Shown piece after piece: positions 24,802 to 35,797 of a stretch of 64,000 bases of DNA. The position numbers and the translations under genes are program-made. Under the pieces are notes generated by a model. The model ran no database searches, was not told the DNA's origin, and saw only the letters and a program-made list of their open reading frames with translations. Position 1 is the stretch's first letter. Each line of letters begins with the position of its first letter. This DNA is from Aphrophora alni (Eukaryota > Arthropoda > Insecta > Hemiptera > Aphrophoridae), in contig OY740768.1 in the NCBI GenBank assembly GCA_963513935.1, forward strand, positions 38,434,368 to 38,498,367. Reading direction: 5' to 3'.

Positions 24802-24904
24802 ACACTCTTATTTCCTTGTATTTAAGTTCCTTTACAACAAAGTAATAAATGAAAATTCAAAGTCATCCTCCAAATGTAAATATCCAATACAAATACAGGC
24901 TACA

Positions 24905-25114
24905 CAAAATCACTTTTTAGGGTCCGCAGGTAAAACCAAGGACGGTTATAATATCATGGGTGTGTCTGTCGCAACCAGTCTACACAGACAAGATGATAAA
25001 TCCTATATATTTCAAACTCTGCAATTATATTCTTTGTAATTTTTTACACTTAGAAGAAAAATATAGCGGTATCAAAAAAAGTGACCTGGGGAGGGGGTGG
25101 GACCGATATTAAGT

Positions 25115-25176
<62 letters not shown>

Positions 25177-25330
25177 ATGTGTGGGGAGTCAAATGAAACT
25201 AGAAGTTATTCTGATTACTAATGTGTATGTTTATTTGACGAAAAAAAAAAATTAATATGTCGACGCTAGCCAAATTTAACGTGTCAAATATCATAACTTG
25301 AAAACGACGTGACCTACAAATTTAAAGAAT
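24905..25330 (-). repeat. Dispersed repeat family A, copy 4 (inverted)
   Basis: The inverse of the family landmarks: GGGTCCGCAGGTAAAACC, GTCTACACAGACAAGATGA, TAAATCCTATATATTTC, GTGACCTGGGGAGG, then a long T-run, CACATAATGTT inverted, ATTTGACG and GCCAAATTTAACGTG. The T-run at 25120-25170 (about 50 T) has expanded inside it. Confidence 0.7.
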
Positions 25331-25539
25331 TTTTTTTTTTTTTGAAATTAAATTGCAGTGCGAAACCACATACTATAGTTGTTGTATGACGAATAAAACT
25401 TTAAACTACACAATGAGCAATGCGTAGCATATAACCTTTAAATGTGTTTTTGTGACATGTGATATTAACAATTCAATGACCATTAAAAGATGGATTGCAT
25501 TTTCTTTATTAAAGTCCGTAAATAAATTCAAGGACCCAT

Positions 25540-25870
25540 AATATAATTTCATGCTCTAAGTTGCAACCAGCCTACATGGACAAAACTAAACTGGAAATCC
25601 TATATATTTCCAAACGTTACATTTTACTCTTTGCCTTGACCCACATATAGGAAAAATATAGTACACCCCAGTAACAAAAAACGACCTTGGGGTAGTTAAG
25701 AGGCAAAAACTATATGCTTGAAACATTATATTTTTAGAAATATTATGTTTGGGGTATCAAATAAAAATAGAAGTTATTCTCATTACGAACATGTAGTTTA
25801 TTTGACGAAGAAATTAATATTTTGGCGCTAGTCCGCTTAAAAGACTTCGACCTTATAAACATAACTGCCC
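25540..25870 (-). repeat. Dispersed repeat family A, copy 5 (inverted)
   Basis: Landmarks CAAGGACCCATAATATAATT, GCCTACATGGACAAAAC, AACGACCTTGGGGTAGTTAA, TTATTTGACGAAGAAATTAA and GCGCTAGTCC are in the same inverse order as copy 4, directly downstream of it. The two copies are in tandem. Confidence 0.65.
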
Positions 25871-26395
25871 CTAATATATCTACAGACCCTAAGTCGTATG
25901 GTTTTAGCACAAGCATGACTCTTCTATTTTCAAATAAAACAGCAAATATCCCTAACTAATAAAAAAAACTTTTTTTAAAATATAGGCTACTTGAAGATGT
26001 GCAGTATCTTCTTAAATGTACTTTGTCAGGAGTTTTTAAAATTGTTTACATTTTTTAATGTAGTGCGGAATATTATCAATTATTTTCGGAGCAACAAACA
26101 CATACAATTTCATGAAACAGGTTTTAAAAGCAAATGACGTATTTGAAATACAATTTTTGATTATTTATTCAGATGATTTTTATGATATGAACAGTACTTG
26201 GCGCACTACATACAACAAATAATCTTAGAATCCATTGAAATTGTCAAAATAATCTCACTGAAGCTACACTTGTAAACACACTTGAGTGACGTCTACGCAA
26301 CTAAAATTACATTGTTGTGTTGAGGGGAGCGTGACTGGCTCTCATTCCCTCATGTTTACCAAAGAAAAGGAATAATCTTTTTAATTTAACTTTGG
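25871..26395. other. No gene seen
   Basis: AT-rich with no supported feature. Confidence 0.45.
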
Positions 26396-26619
26396 GTTAA
26401 AACGCTGATAATCCGGCAGGGCTGGATCTTTGACAATGCTGGATTACCAAATATGCCGTATTATCAGATATCTATTTAGTGTAAAAATTACTCCGAATGC
26501 TTTCATGAAGCTAAAATGATATTTGTGTGATTAAAAACATGTCATGAGTAACAACAATGGGTATTTATTACGTTCAACACAAAGAATTCAACATGTTTAA
26601 CAACAACATAAAACTTCAC

Positions 26620-26697
26620 TGCAAAACAAATTTTTAAATGAAGTGTTTTTATGTAATTGTATCCCTTAAAAATATTTTCAACCATATATATAATGAA

Positions 26698-26743
<46 letters not shown>

Positions 26744-26832
26744 GGGGGCATTTATATATATTAAAAAAACAAAATTTTAAATGAAGTGTTTTTATGTAAT
26801 TGTATCCCTTAAAAATATTTTCAACCATATAT
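26620..26832 (+). repeat. 70-bp direct duplication flanking a (TA)n tract
   Basis: TTTTTATGTAATTGTATCCC, then TTAAAAATATTTTCAACCAT, occurs at about 26645-26685 and again at about 26786-26828. A TA run (26703-26740) lies between. Confidence 0.85.
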
Positions 26833-26833
26833 A

Positions 26834-27403
26834 TACAGGGTGTCCAGTAATTACGTGATCAAACTTCACCAGGTGATTTTTCAAGTCAAAATATACAAGA
26901 AATTTCTAATAAAGCATAGTCCTATCTCGCTTAATATTCCGTCTGTCTGTCTGTGTTTAAACTAAAACATTTTTATCTTCGAAGTCGATAAAGGGATAAA
27001 GGTATAAACTTAAATATTTACATACCTGTTAGTATAACAAAGACCAATATTAAAAAAAAGTTTTTAATAATATCACTTCCGGTTTCAAAATGGCGGCCAT
27101 ACTAATTTTTCTAAGCTTAATAGCTGGAATCCCTTCCTGCCGCCATTTTGAAACCAAAGTGATAATTATTTAAAACTTTTTTTTTTAATATTGGCCTTTG
27201 TTATACTAACAGGTATGTAAAGTTTTAAGTTTATACCTTTATCGACTTCGAAGATAAAAATGTTTTAGTAAAAAACACAAACAGAAAGACAGACGGAAAA
27301 CTAAGCGAGGTATAACTATATGCTTTATTAGATATTTCTTGTATATTTTGACTTGAAAAATCACCTGGTGAAGTTTGATACCGTAATTACTGGACACCTT
27401 GTA
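26834..27403. mobile_element. Palindromic MITE, 570 bp, arms about 270 bp
   Basis: The element is almost entirely one inverted repeat. The tips are TACAGGGTGTCCAGTAATTA on the left and, inverted, TACAAGGTGTCCAGTAATTA on the right, flanked by TA. Further inward both arms share AATCACCTGGTGAAG, ATCTTCGAAGTCGATA, TACCTGTTAGTATAACAAAG and a GCGGC-ended block next to the centre (TTTCAAAATGGCGGC, about 27083, inverted at about 27139). The arms are about 90 percent alike by eye. No coding capacity; a 76-codon minus frame over the right arm is incidental. Confidence 0.9.
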
Positions 27404-27590
27404 TATATTCACAATGACGTATACACTGCCAAATGATCGACATAAAATGGTGGCAACGCCTCGTAACAACAGTATTTCAGAAGTTTGTCGACATGCCGGA
27501 TTATTGATCTTACCAAACTGTTGGATGCCGGATTATCGATCTTGCCGAACTGTTGGATTCTGGATTATCGGACTTTTCCTCAGCTCAAAT

Positions 27591-28675
27591 CATATTTGAT
27601 AACAGCGGTCAAGTATCATTATTCTTTTTTAACAATTAGTCCTGAACCGTAATATATTTTGACTTGCGATTTTACACACGGGGTTTGGTCATTAATCTTC
27701 GCGTTTCAATGGAATTTGAAAGAAATCGGTAAAACCGAATTACTTCTTCTATAACAGCCCTATAAGCTGGGTTTTGATTGTTTACCGATAACCCATGAAC
27801 TGGTATTTTTGAAGAGATAGCGACTATATGTTTTACTTAGACTTAGATCATTAGAAGCTACACTTGAGCAAAATTTGACGAAGATCGTAATTTTGTTTTT
27901 TCTCATGTGCCCTCAAATTTTGACTTATCAAAAAAAAAAAAAAAATTGTCCGAAATTAATCCCAAATATGAAATTTTATTAAAACCAGTTCACGCATTTT
28001 GGCTGAAGAACAATGCATTCGGAAAACTGTTTTGTTTCTTTCCCCCCAAATAAATATATCCGTAAAAAGCTACAACTATTTTTGACTAATTACAATGGAA
28101 ACGTGGTATGGTGACATAATTAGACCATATCTGTTTTTTCCTCATATTTTTTTTATTACTCAAAATTTGCTGGTAGTTGAAGAAAGACCAATAGGTTACT
28201 CTATATTTTTAATTTGTGGTTTCAAATTTTAATAAAATGTAGACTGTAAGGACCCAAATAACTGGCCGTCAACTTCCCCCAAACGTATTATCGCTAACAA
28301 ACTCAAAAATGACCTACTGTATATGGAACTGTGATAAAAAGACTTATTATTGTCCAAATTGACCCTCCTAATTTTGTTCAAATTTTCGTGAAGTAATACA
28401 GATTAATGACCCAAATCAGTTTGCCAAATAATAAACAAAAGAAATTACGGTTCAGGAACAATTGCCAACAAAAAATCGAATCTTGATCGTCAGTGAACTG
28501 CGATTAAATATAATTTAAGTTTAAGATGAGATTATTGCTAAAGCTAAGTAAGCCAAGTTCTCTTTATTAATTTCCTTAATAAATAAAAAAAGTTGATAAG
28601 GGAGAATCGTCCTTTAACAATTTCTCCCATAAAAAGTAAATATGCAAAATATCAATAATCAAGAAAATTAATTTC
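27591..28675. other. No gene seen
   Basis: AT-rich, probably old non-coding repeat. An A-run lies at 27931-27945. Confidence 0.45.
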
Positions 28676-28678
28676 GTT

Positions 28679-28835
28679 GTTCCTAGGAATAGACATTTTC
28701 GGGGGATACAACATGAAATTTTCTTGGTTTTTAGAATCGGTGTTTGTGAGAAAGGTTCCTAGGAATAGAGACATTTTCGGCGGATATAACAAAGAATATT
28801 ATTGTTGGTTTTTAGAATCGGTGTTTGTGAGAAAG
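28679..28835 (+). repeat. Tandem duplication of a 76-81 bp unit
   Basis: Two adjacent copies of GTTCCTAGGAATAGA...GACATTTTCGG...TTGGTTTTTAGAATCGG and TGTTTGTGAGAAAG begin at 28679 and 28755. They differ at a few sites and by small indels. Non-coding. Confidence 0.9.
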
Positions 28836-29138
28836 CTGGTGTAATGCTAATAGTCTTGTGGTTTTAGTTCTTGAACAACTTGTATCAAGATGTAGACTTC
28901 TTACATTACATCGAACGGGTCAAGCCGGACATTGCAATACGCAGATCTAATATGTTCCACATTTTTTAGTGTACGCGTTTTTTACTCAGGCTCTGCCTTT
29001 TATGTTTTGGACAGAACCTGTACCGCTTCACTTTCTTATTACACAAGAATTATGTTACACGAATCCTCTAACGGGTTTACAATATTCTGGTCTAGAACTT
29101 CAATTAACCGAGTTGTTTTATAAAACATTTTCTCACAG

Positions 29139-29182
<44 letters not shown>

Positions 29183-30285
29183 TGTTCCATCGTCCAATTA
29201 CCCTTAGTACACCAAACCCAAAAGATGTCAGTCAAACTGCTTATATGCATACCTATAGCTACAGATTAAAACTACAAATCTAGGGGGGGGGGGGGGAAAT
29301 GCACTAACTTTCTAAGACTCTCACAGCCTACATAGTCAAACTAATAATCAATGCTTCTTACATGGTGAAATTATTTATGAAATTTTCTTCCAATATGATG
29401 AAGCTCTACCCCATTATTTTCACATAAGTGATTTCGCAACGCAACTTTCAAAAATAGAGTAATTGGGAGAAGAGTTTCTGTTTGCTATTGAATTTGCTTT
29501 TCAAACGTATAGGTCTACGCTACGGATTTCTCATTGTGTGATAAAATGAAGTTTTATTCGTCACAAAAAATTATAACAGGCATGAAAGTGAGTTGGGTAG
29601 GCCAAAACGTTTTACTGACATTTACCATCGTTGTTAATACTTTAATTAATTAAACCTACTTCTTCCTTCTTTAAATGAAAACGTCTTCTAATAATTAGAA
29701 ATGTTTTACGAAGTAAAAGTAATGATAAATTGAGTTAAATTATGAAAAAGAAATAATTTTTTCTAACTCCCCCCCACCCCAAACAAAAAGCCCGGATAAA
29801 TTGAGTCCAGGTACTTTTAGAGAAATGCAAAAACAAATAGTTTTTTTTTAACAATACAAAATGAATAACTAGAAAATAACAATAAGAAATGCAAAAATCT
29901 TTTCTAAACTTGAAAAAATTACTGTTTCTAATAATAAATTAATTAATAAATTAAAATAGGATTATTATTATTACTACAGATTAATAAAGATCAAACTTAT
30001 GAGAGATAAATTTCATATACTGTAATACTATATTTAAAAATAAAATACTGTGTGGTTTTTGTTCAAGGATATAAATTCAGTCTGGATGGGGAATGCTCCT
30101 GAACTTATAAATTCAAATTATATAAATTGAAGTAACAAAAGGTACATGAAAAATATCCTAAGCAATTCTCAGGAAAAAGAAAAAGAAGCAATGATGTTAT
30201 TACATTAGAGTCCATTAGAAAGTTTTTTTTTAAATACTGAGCAATTAAATCATTCTTTGGTTTTTTTCTTTAAAAAATAATCTAA
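28836..30285. other. No gene; homopolymer tracts
   Basis: Contains an A-run of about 41 (29140-29180) and a G-run (29284-29296). The open frames across the A-run are artefacts. Confidence 0.5.
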
Positions 30286-30289
30286 TAGG

Positions 30290-31740
30290 GTTATTTTGGT
30301 TTATCAACTCCTTTATCTTCGTGTTTAACATTGTCTAATTCAGACTTACTTTTTTCAGCTTTTTATAGCGCAGCTACTTAAGTTCTTTTAGCTACATTTA
30401 CATCATTGGTTTTTAAAGCTTTACTGATCCTTTCATTCGATTGTCTAATCAAAAGTGTATAGTTCTGTAAATCTTCATTTAATCTTTCTTCTTTTAAAAT
30501 CAAATTTCTCTCTAGTGTCATTTTCTCCCTGGTTTGAACTGGTTTAGGATCATATCCTTTTTTGTCTCTTTTCTTCCTCTTTTTTTTTGACTAAAAAGGA
30601 GCACTTTCTTTGTTTATTAGATCTTTAGTGATTTTTCAACGTGTTTCTTATATTCTTTAACACCATCCTTTGACAACTGAAGACTGAAAATAGAATCCCA
30701 TGACGGTTTTGATCTCTTAGAAGTTAATTATCTGGAAGTTTGGGGAAATACTCTTTCGACAGCGGCACTACCATGTGAGAGTGTAATAATAGCTTATTCC
30801 AGCCTTTTTAGTTCTGGAAACTTTTTCTGTCTTAATGAAGTTTTCAAGTTGAGAATGTTTCTCCAAGCATAGTCAATCTTAACAGATTTCCTTTTGATTT
30901 GTTTTTCTGTGCCTTCATTTTTCTGTACTAACTTCATCTTCACTAGAAGAATTTTGTACGACAATCTCAATTTTGACTTGTAACCCTTCTTCAGCAACAG
31001 TTTCATATTGCAGTATCTCCCATTCATCAGCAATAACGTCTTCATTTAGAGGAGGATGAGATGGAGAGATTTTGGAACTGAATTAACGGATGAACCATGG
31101 TTTGGAAATCTGATTTGGAACTCAAACACCCACAATTCTCAATGATAGGATTGGTTAAAGGAAACTTCGACAGACCAAATCTTACAGAACCACGGTAAAA
31201 ATTTCTCATCCCATGTAAAGCAATATTTTGAGTTTCAGTGCTCATTTTTTCGAACACATTCTTGGTTTCAGATCCAACTTCTAGATCTGAATTCTATGAT
31301 TTTTTTTGGTAGGAGAATTTCAAACTAACAAGGTTTTTCACAGCTTTTGATCTGAATTTTTGCATTTTTATAAACCTTCGTAATAAAAGTAATGAAGCAC
31401 GTGAATGAGAGGTTGTTCTTTTTGAATCTTTCAAAAGGTTTTGATGTATTGGGAAGAAAATTCAACTGGCCTAATGTTTTAAGAGGATACGTTTTAACAG
31501 ACTGCAATATCTTTATATAACTGCAGGTACCTAAGGGTCATGTTTTAGGATGAAATACTGTATGATGGCAGACCACAGGAAAACAACTTTTCTAGTTCAG
31601 ATATTAAAGTCAGCCAAGGAGACTCAATATGTCTTAAGAAAATCTGTTCGTTTAGAATTAGATCAGATTATTGTGCATGGTACCACTTTTATATCTGCTA
31701 TAATAGAGGACTTCACACTGCAATTTAATTTCAAATCCAA
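30290..31740 (-). pseudogene. Decayed hAT-like transposase (tentative)
   Basis: Minus-strand frames carry a broken protein. Its N-terminal part includes LGQLNFLPNTSKPFERFKK (about 31475-31420). The middle, near 30780-30700, has LSHGSAAVERVF followed by KRSKPS, which resembles the HGNA-x-ERxFS signature of the C-terminal dimerisation region in hAT-type transposase relatives. A lysine/glutamate-rich, coiled-coil-like tail follows (KKRKKRDKKGYDPKPVQTRE, then LNEDLQNYTLLIRQSNERIS, about 30570-30410). Several stops interrupt it. No terminal repeats were identified. A different hAT-like, BED-type or domesticated-type parent is possible. Confidence 0.55.
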
Positions 31741-31990
31741 ATAATTTTTCTTCGGATGGTCACACCGTGTTCAAGTTAGAGAGGGAGAGGTGGAGATGAT
31801 ATCTGACACTTTAAATTTGGCCTAACGCCGATAGTTTCCCCCCCTTAACTACCCCAAGGTCATTTTTGCATGTTACTGCTATATATTTTTTATATGGAGA
31901 AAAATACAAAGAATATAAATGGAAATATATATGATTTATCGTCTTGTCCGTGTAGACGAGTTGCGACTTACAGACAGACAGACAGGCTGG
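31719..31990 (+). repeat. Dispersed repeat family A, copy 6
   Basis: CACTGCAATTTAATTTCAAA, GGTCACACCGTGTTCAAG, GATATCTGACACTTTAAATT, CTTAACTACCCCAAGGTCAT, GATTTATCGTCTTGTC and GTGTAGACGAGTTGCGAC. It matches copy 2 most closely. Confidence 0.7.
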
Positions 31991-32440
31991 TGGCCCAATT
32001 AGTTGGAAGCGTAGTAAATGATCCGACTACTGTTTTTATTATACTGTACTTGTTTAGTTCCAAAGACAATCTCAAAGTAACTCTTATCTAAATAACAATT
32101 TATTTGATGTTTAAAACCGTCATACATCAAAAAGTAATGAGTATGATTTCGTTTATTTTTTGGTCAGTTAAAATCTTCCCGTGAGAAAGTGTTGTAAAAC
32201 GGTTCATATTTTATTTTCCATTTAATGTTGTTTTGTATTATACCTCGTTAATCCACTTAATACTTTGTATAGTAAGTAATATTCCTAATCGGAGCCACCG
32301 TGTTCATATTTTGGAACCGTGGAGTTTCTACTAGACACCATTTTAAAAAGGAAAATAAAATTTAAATAAACTTTATACATACATTGAACGGCCTCGTTTG
32401 CAAAGAATCTTATCCCTAAATTATACAACGATGGGTTGAT
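31991..32440. other. No gene seen
   Basis: AT-rich, partly the upstream portion of repeat D. Confidence 0.4.
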
Positions 32441-32445
32441 GCTTT

Positions 32446-32523
32446 TGGCCGTAACTGCGTAACAAACACATGGAAGAAATGCCAACTGTTCGAGTTAAAA
32501 AAAAAAAAAAAAAAAAAAAAAAA
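32446..32523 (+). repeat. Dispersed repeat family D, copy 2, with A-run
   Basis: Shares GGCCGTAACT and GAAATGCCAA words with 24215-24290. It ends in an A-run of about 26. Confidence 0.5.
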
Positions 32524-32559
32524 CCCTTCAGTGGTTAAAGAGGAAATCCTTTTGGTCAT

Positions 32560-32700
32560 GATTGCTTTGAAAAATGACGGAAAGAACATAATAGCGCCAG
32601 TATCGTGAGAGAATAAGAGTTGGTCAAAAGAAACTTGATAGGAAAGACAATAGAGAGGGATCTAACCCAAGACCCTCACCTCAAAAATATGTAGATACAG
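32560..32700 (+). repeat. Dispersed repeat family C, copy 4
   Basis: GGTCATGATTGC, GAGAGAATAAGAGTTGGTC, AAAAGAAACTTGATAGGAAA and GACAATAGAGAGGGATC correspond to 4095-4160 and 17265-17315. Confidence 0.5.
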
Positions 32701-33180
32701 CTAGGCCCTCAGGATTGCCACACAAGTACTCACTTTAGGACAAAACAGGTCTTGTCTTCGCTTGGGAAATTATGGTTTAGTGTGTCGTTTCATTTGTACT
32801 GAATAGTCCAAGTATTAGTATACAAGATCTCCTTATTTATAGCTTGGAATAAACGTTATATAGGTTTCCAAGACTGATTATTGCAGTACTAGAGTGATAG
32901 TGGTCCAGACCACAGATGTTCCACGAATAAACACAGATTCATTGTTTGTAAATGGTATAATAAACCCAAAGATGGGGGGAACTCAAGGCCAAATCAGTTA
33001 CTCACAGTAGCAGCAGGTGCCTCCAAGGGTCATCCACCCTCACATTCACTCATAGAGGAACAACTGCAAACATATGCCGTTTCAGATTGGTTCAACTTTC
33101 ATTATAAATCTCCGAAACAGTTCATATTGTAGGATTAATTCGTTTAGACAATGTACATGCCGACAAATTTTACAAACTAA
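32701..33180. other. No gene seen
   Basis: No supported feature. Confidence 0.4.
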
Positions 33181-33182
33181 AC

Positions 33183-33481
33183 ATTGTTGGTGATAAACAA
33201 AGACCAGAGCACTGTGGTGACAATATATACAGATACACTTTCAAAAGTCCCTTACCACACTTGGGAATAAACAAAATAACAAAAAACAAAAATTTTTGTC
33301 AAAAGTAAAATGTTTATTCCTATTAGACCCTTATAGCTATTACAACAACAAAGTTGTCATCTTCAGAGGGAATCTTAACAAAGACTCATTTTACTTTTGA
33401 CAAAAATTTTTGTTTTTTGTTATTTTGTTTATTCCCAAGTGTGGTAAGGGACTTTTGAAAGTGTATCTGTATTGTTGGTGA
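33183..33481. mobile_element. Palindromic element, perfect 84-bp arms, 11-bp TSD
   Basis: ATTGTTGGTGA lies at 33183-33193 and 33471-33481 as direct repeats. Inside, 33229-33312 and 33387-33470 are exact inverse copies, from ACAGATACACTTTCAAAAGT inwards to AAAAGTAAAATG. The 74-base centre holds, on the minus strand, CTGAAGATGACAACTTTGTT followed by GTTG (33341-33366). That is the same layout as the head motif of the 20917 and 55694 elements, with changed bases on both sides of its hairpin. No coding capacity. Confidence 0.85.
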
Positions 33482-33840
33482 GTTTATAAAATAGAAATTA
33501 TAGTTATTGTTAATTTAAGGGATGCTACTAACAGGGTTATTTGTTACCAGATATGTCTCTTTGTATATAAAAGATCTCAATTTTAACTTGGTCATTACTG
33601 ATATCTCTGAAATTTTAAGTGATATGACAAACTTTTACATGAGAAACCTTTCCCACTTTTTAAGAGTATTAAAAGTATAACAATGATTCTAAAATTGGTT
33701 CCAATTTGTTCTGGTTTTAAAATTATTGGACAATGATATGTTCATATTATTGAAATAGTTTAAAGTATAAATACTACATAGTATAGTTATACCAACACTA
33801 CCCTATATCGGCGTTTTTCATATTTCTCATATTTTATGTT
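33482..33840. other. No gene seen
   Basis: AT-rich with no supported feature. Confidence 0.4.
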
Positions 33841-33845
33841 TATCG

Positions 33846-33995
33846 CTTGATAACGGGAGTTGATTTATACTTTCGAAACGTCATGTATTAATAATATGGT
33901 GTAATCAACATTTGCCATCATTTGTGTAACCTTATAAAAACCAATACGACGTTTCGAGAGAATAAATCAATTCTCGTTATTATAGATTTAGTTTT
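33846..33995. repeat. Family B, inverted pair of hairpin motifs
   Basis: The plus copy is CTTGATAACGGGAGTTGATT, then TATACTTTCGAAACGTC (33846-33882). The minus copy is the inverse at about 33947-33983 (ATAACGAGAATTGATTTATT, then CTCTCGAAACGTC). The two are tail to tail, about 65 bases apart. The spacer contains ACATTTGCCATCATTTGTGT, the inverse of the family B tail. Confidence 0.75.
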
Positions 33996-34079
33996 AATTT
34001 CCAACATAGCCCTAGGCTACTAGGCTATGATGGAGTTTTTTCCCCTCTTTTATGTTTTAGTTTTACACTTACTAACGAA

Positions 34080-34210
34080 TTATACTCTAGAAATGTATTA
34101 GTTTTTATAAACAGAATGATGGCAAATGTCCGACTAAACCATATTATTATTATGAACAACCCGTCATGTATTAGTCCTTAATACTCAAACGATGCCAAAT
34201 ATATGTTGCC
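34080..34210 (+). repeat. Family B tail fragment, degenerate
   Basis: GAATGATGGCAAATGTCCG, ACTAAACCATATTATTATTA and CCCGTCATGTATTAG, then ACTCAAACGATGCCAAAT. The words are in family order but the hairpin head is lost. Confidence 0.55.
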
Positions 34211-35785
34211 GTATCAATAACATGGTTCTAATTTTCCTTGTAAATATTTAAGGACAATTGGTATATTCTTTCTTAGATATTTGTATATGTACAGGACGTG
34301 AGGTGTAGTCTGAGCTATGAGATGCGCGACAGGGTGACAGTTTGGTTAACGGAAAGAAGCATAGATGGCGCATTAGTACTGTAAATGTTATTAGCACAGA
34401 CGTAGCCAACGCATTTGTCTTTATTAAAAACATACGCCTAATTAAATGTAGTAAATAATTAAATTTATGTATTGTATTAAATAAAATTCTGTAGTCCATA
34501 AATAAAAATAAAGTAAGCAAGTTAATGCCCGTCTTGAAGTGTCATAACTTTGTTATTGACAACGGAATATAATTTTTGTTTTACGAGTATCAAGTCATAG
34601 AGCGTGCTTTTGATTTGGTTAAATGAAAATAAGTCTCATCTATGTAAATGTTTTTTTTCTTCTTCTTTTCTGTTCTCTACTAAGGTTTTCAAAAACCACA
34701 GTCACATTTCTAGGACGTTTGATTTTTTAATTTTTTAATAAGCACTTTTCTATTTTTAACCGATATATTCCACACACACAAAAAAGTTTTTAAATTTTAC
34801 GTTTACCTCCATTAAAATGTATTATATTATTCGACATTTTAATAAGGATCTATTTAGTTAAATGGAATTAATTTACCGTTCGTCTAATTACACATAAATC
34901 AAAACATCGATTCTTTCCCCCCTTTGTATTGTTTTGTTTGGTGCTACATTCCGTAGGCCTATTATTATTTTACGCCTGTAAAACATTAATATATTAACTT
35001 TCATTTATTGTAAGGCATTTGCCTACTGCGGAAGTGAACTTAAACAAAAAATGGATAATTCAAATCAGTATTTTAAAAATATCACCGTATTTTCCTCATA
35101 TTCACTATTTGTGTTTATGTTTATTTCATAAAATTTATATAAAAAATTATTTTGTATGTAATTAAATAAAAGATAAACAAATTTGTAGATTTGTGAAGAA
35201 AAACATCTTTTATGTTATATTTACAGCAGAACGTTGATTAGCTTGTATTTCTAATTACTACTGTTTACTGAAAGTCACTGCCATTTAATGTGTTTACTAA
35301 AATAAACAAGGGACAACAGTATTTAATTGTTTCTTGTTTCGTAACCAAGTGCTTATTCCGAAGTTGAGAAATACACCTACATCCTATTTCCACATCAAAA
35401 TTTAAAATAAATAGTGCACACACATATATACTACAATAAAAAGTCCAATCAAACAATAATTTCTAAAAATAATTAAAGTGAACAGCTTTACTTGAAACTT
35501 TAAATACCTAAAAACTGTCCCGACGTAATTTTGGAGATATATTGTACAGAAACTTTTCGCGTAGCGTATAGCCTACTCTACAAAACTCCGGCGAATAAAA
35601 ACTCTTATGAACGATTTTTGCCCAAAAAAGTGAAAGTAACTCTGTGGTTATCGGCGTTGCTTTTTTGTAAGTTACGTAACATTTCTTCTAATTTGACTTT
35701 TTATTTGTAAAGAGTTTCAATAATAGTACTCTTAAAGATGATTTTTTTCTCCAAAAAAAACAAAAAAAAACAAGAGCTACTTCAA
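34211..35785. other. No gene seen
   Basis: AT-rich. Frames of 60-90 codons on the minus strand look like chance. Confidence 0.45.
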
Positions 35786-35797
35786 CGTTTGTCAGGT

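Larger units (their letters stand above)
26400..27590. mobile_element. Possible pogo/Tigger-like remnant, non-coding
   Basis: The left side carries GATAATCCGGCAG (about 26407) and related words. The right side carries the inverse, TGCCGGATTATTGATC and TGCCGGATTATCGATC (about 27494 and 27527), in a 33-34 bp tandem. The inverted placement at both sides suggests the subterminal repeats of one element, inside which a palindromic MITE has landed. No transposase is present. The identity rests on the motif style only. Confidence 0.4.

Noticed and set aside
24572..24845. Frames on both strands over the TA/CA microsatellite
   Set aside because: Peptides are tyrosine/isoleucine or histidine/threonine runs from simple repeats.
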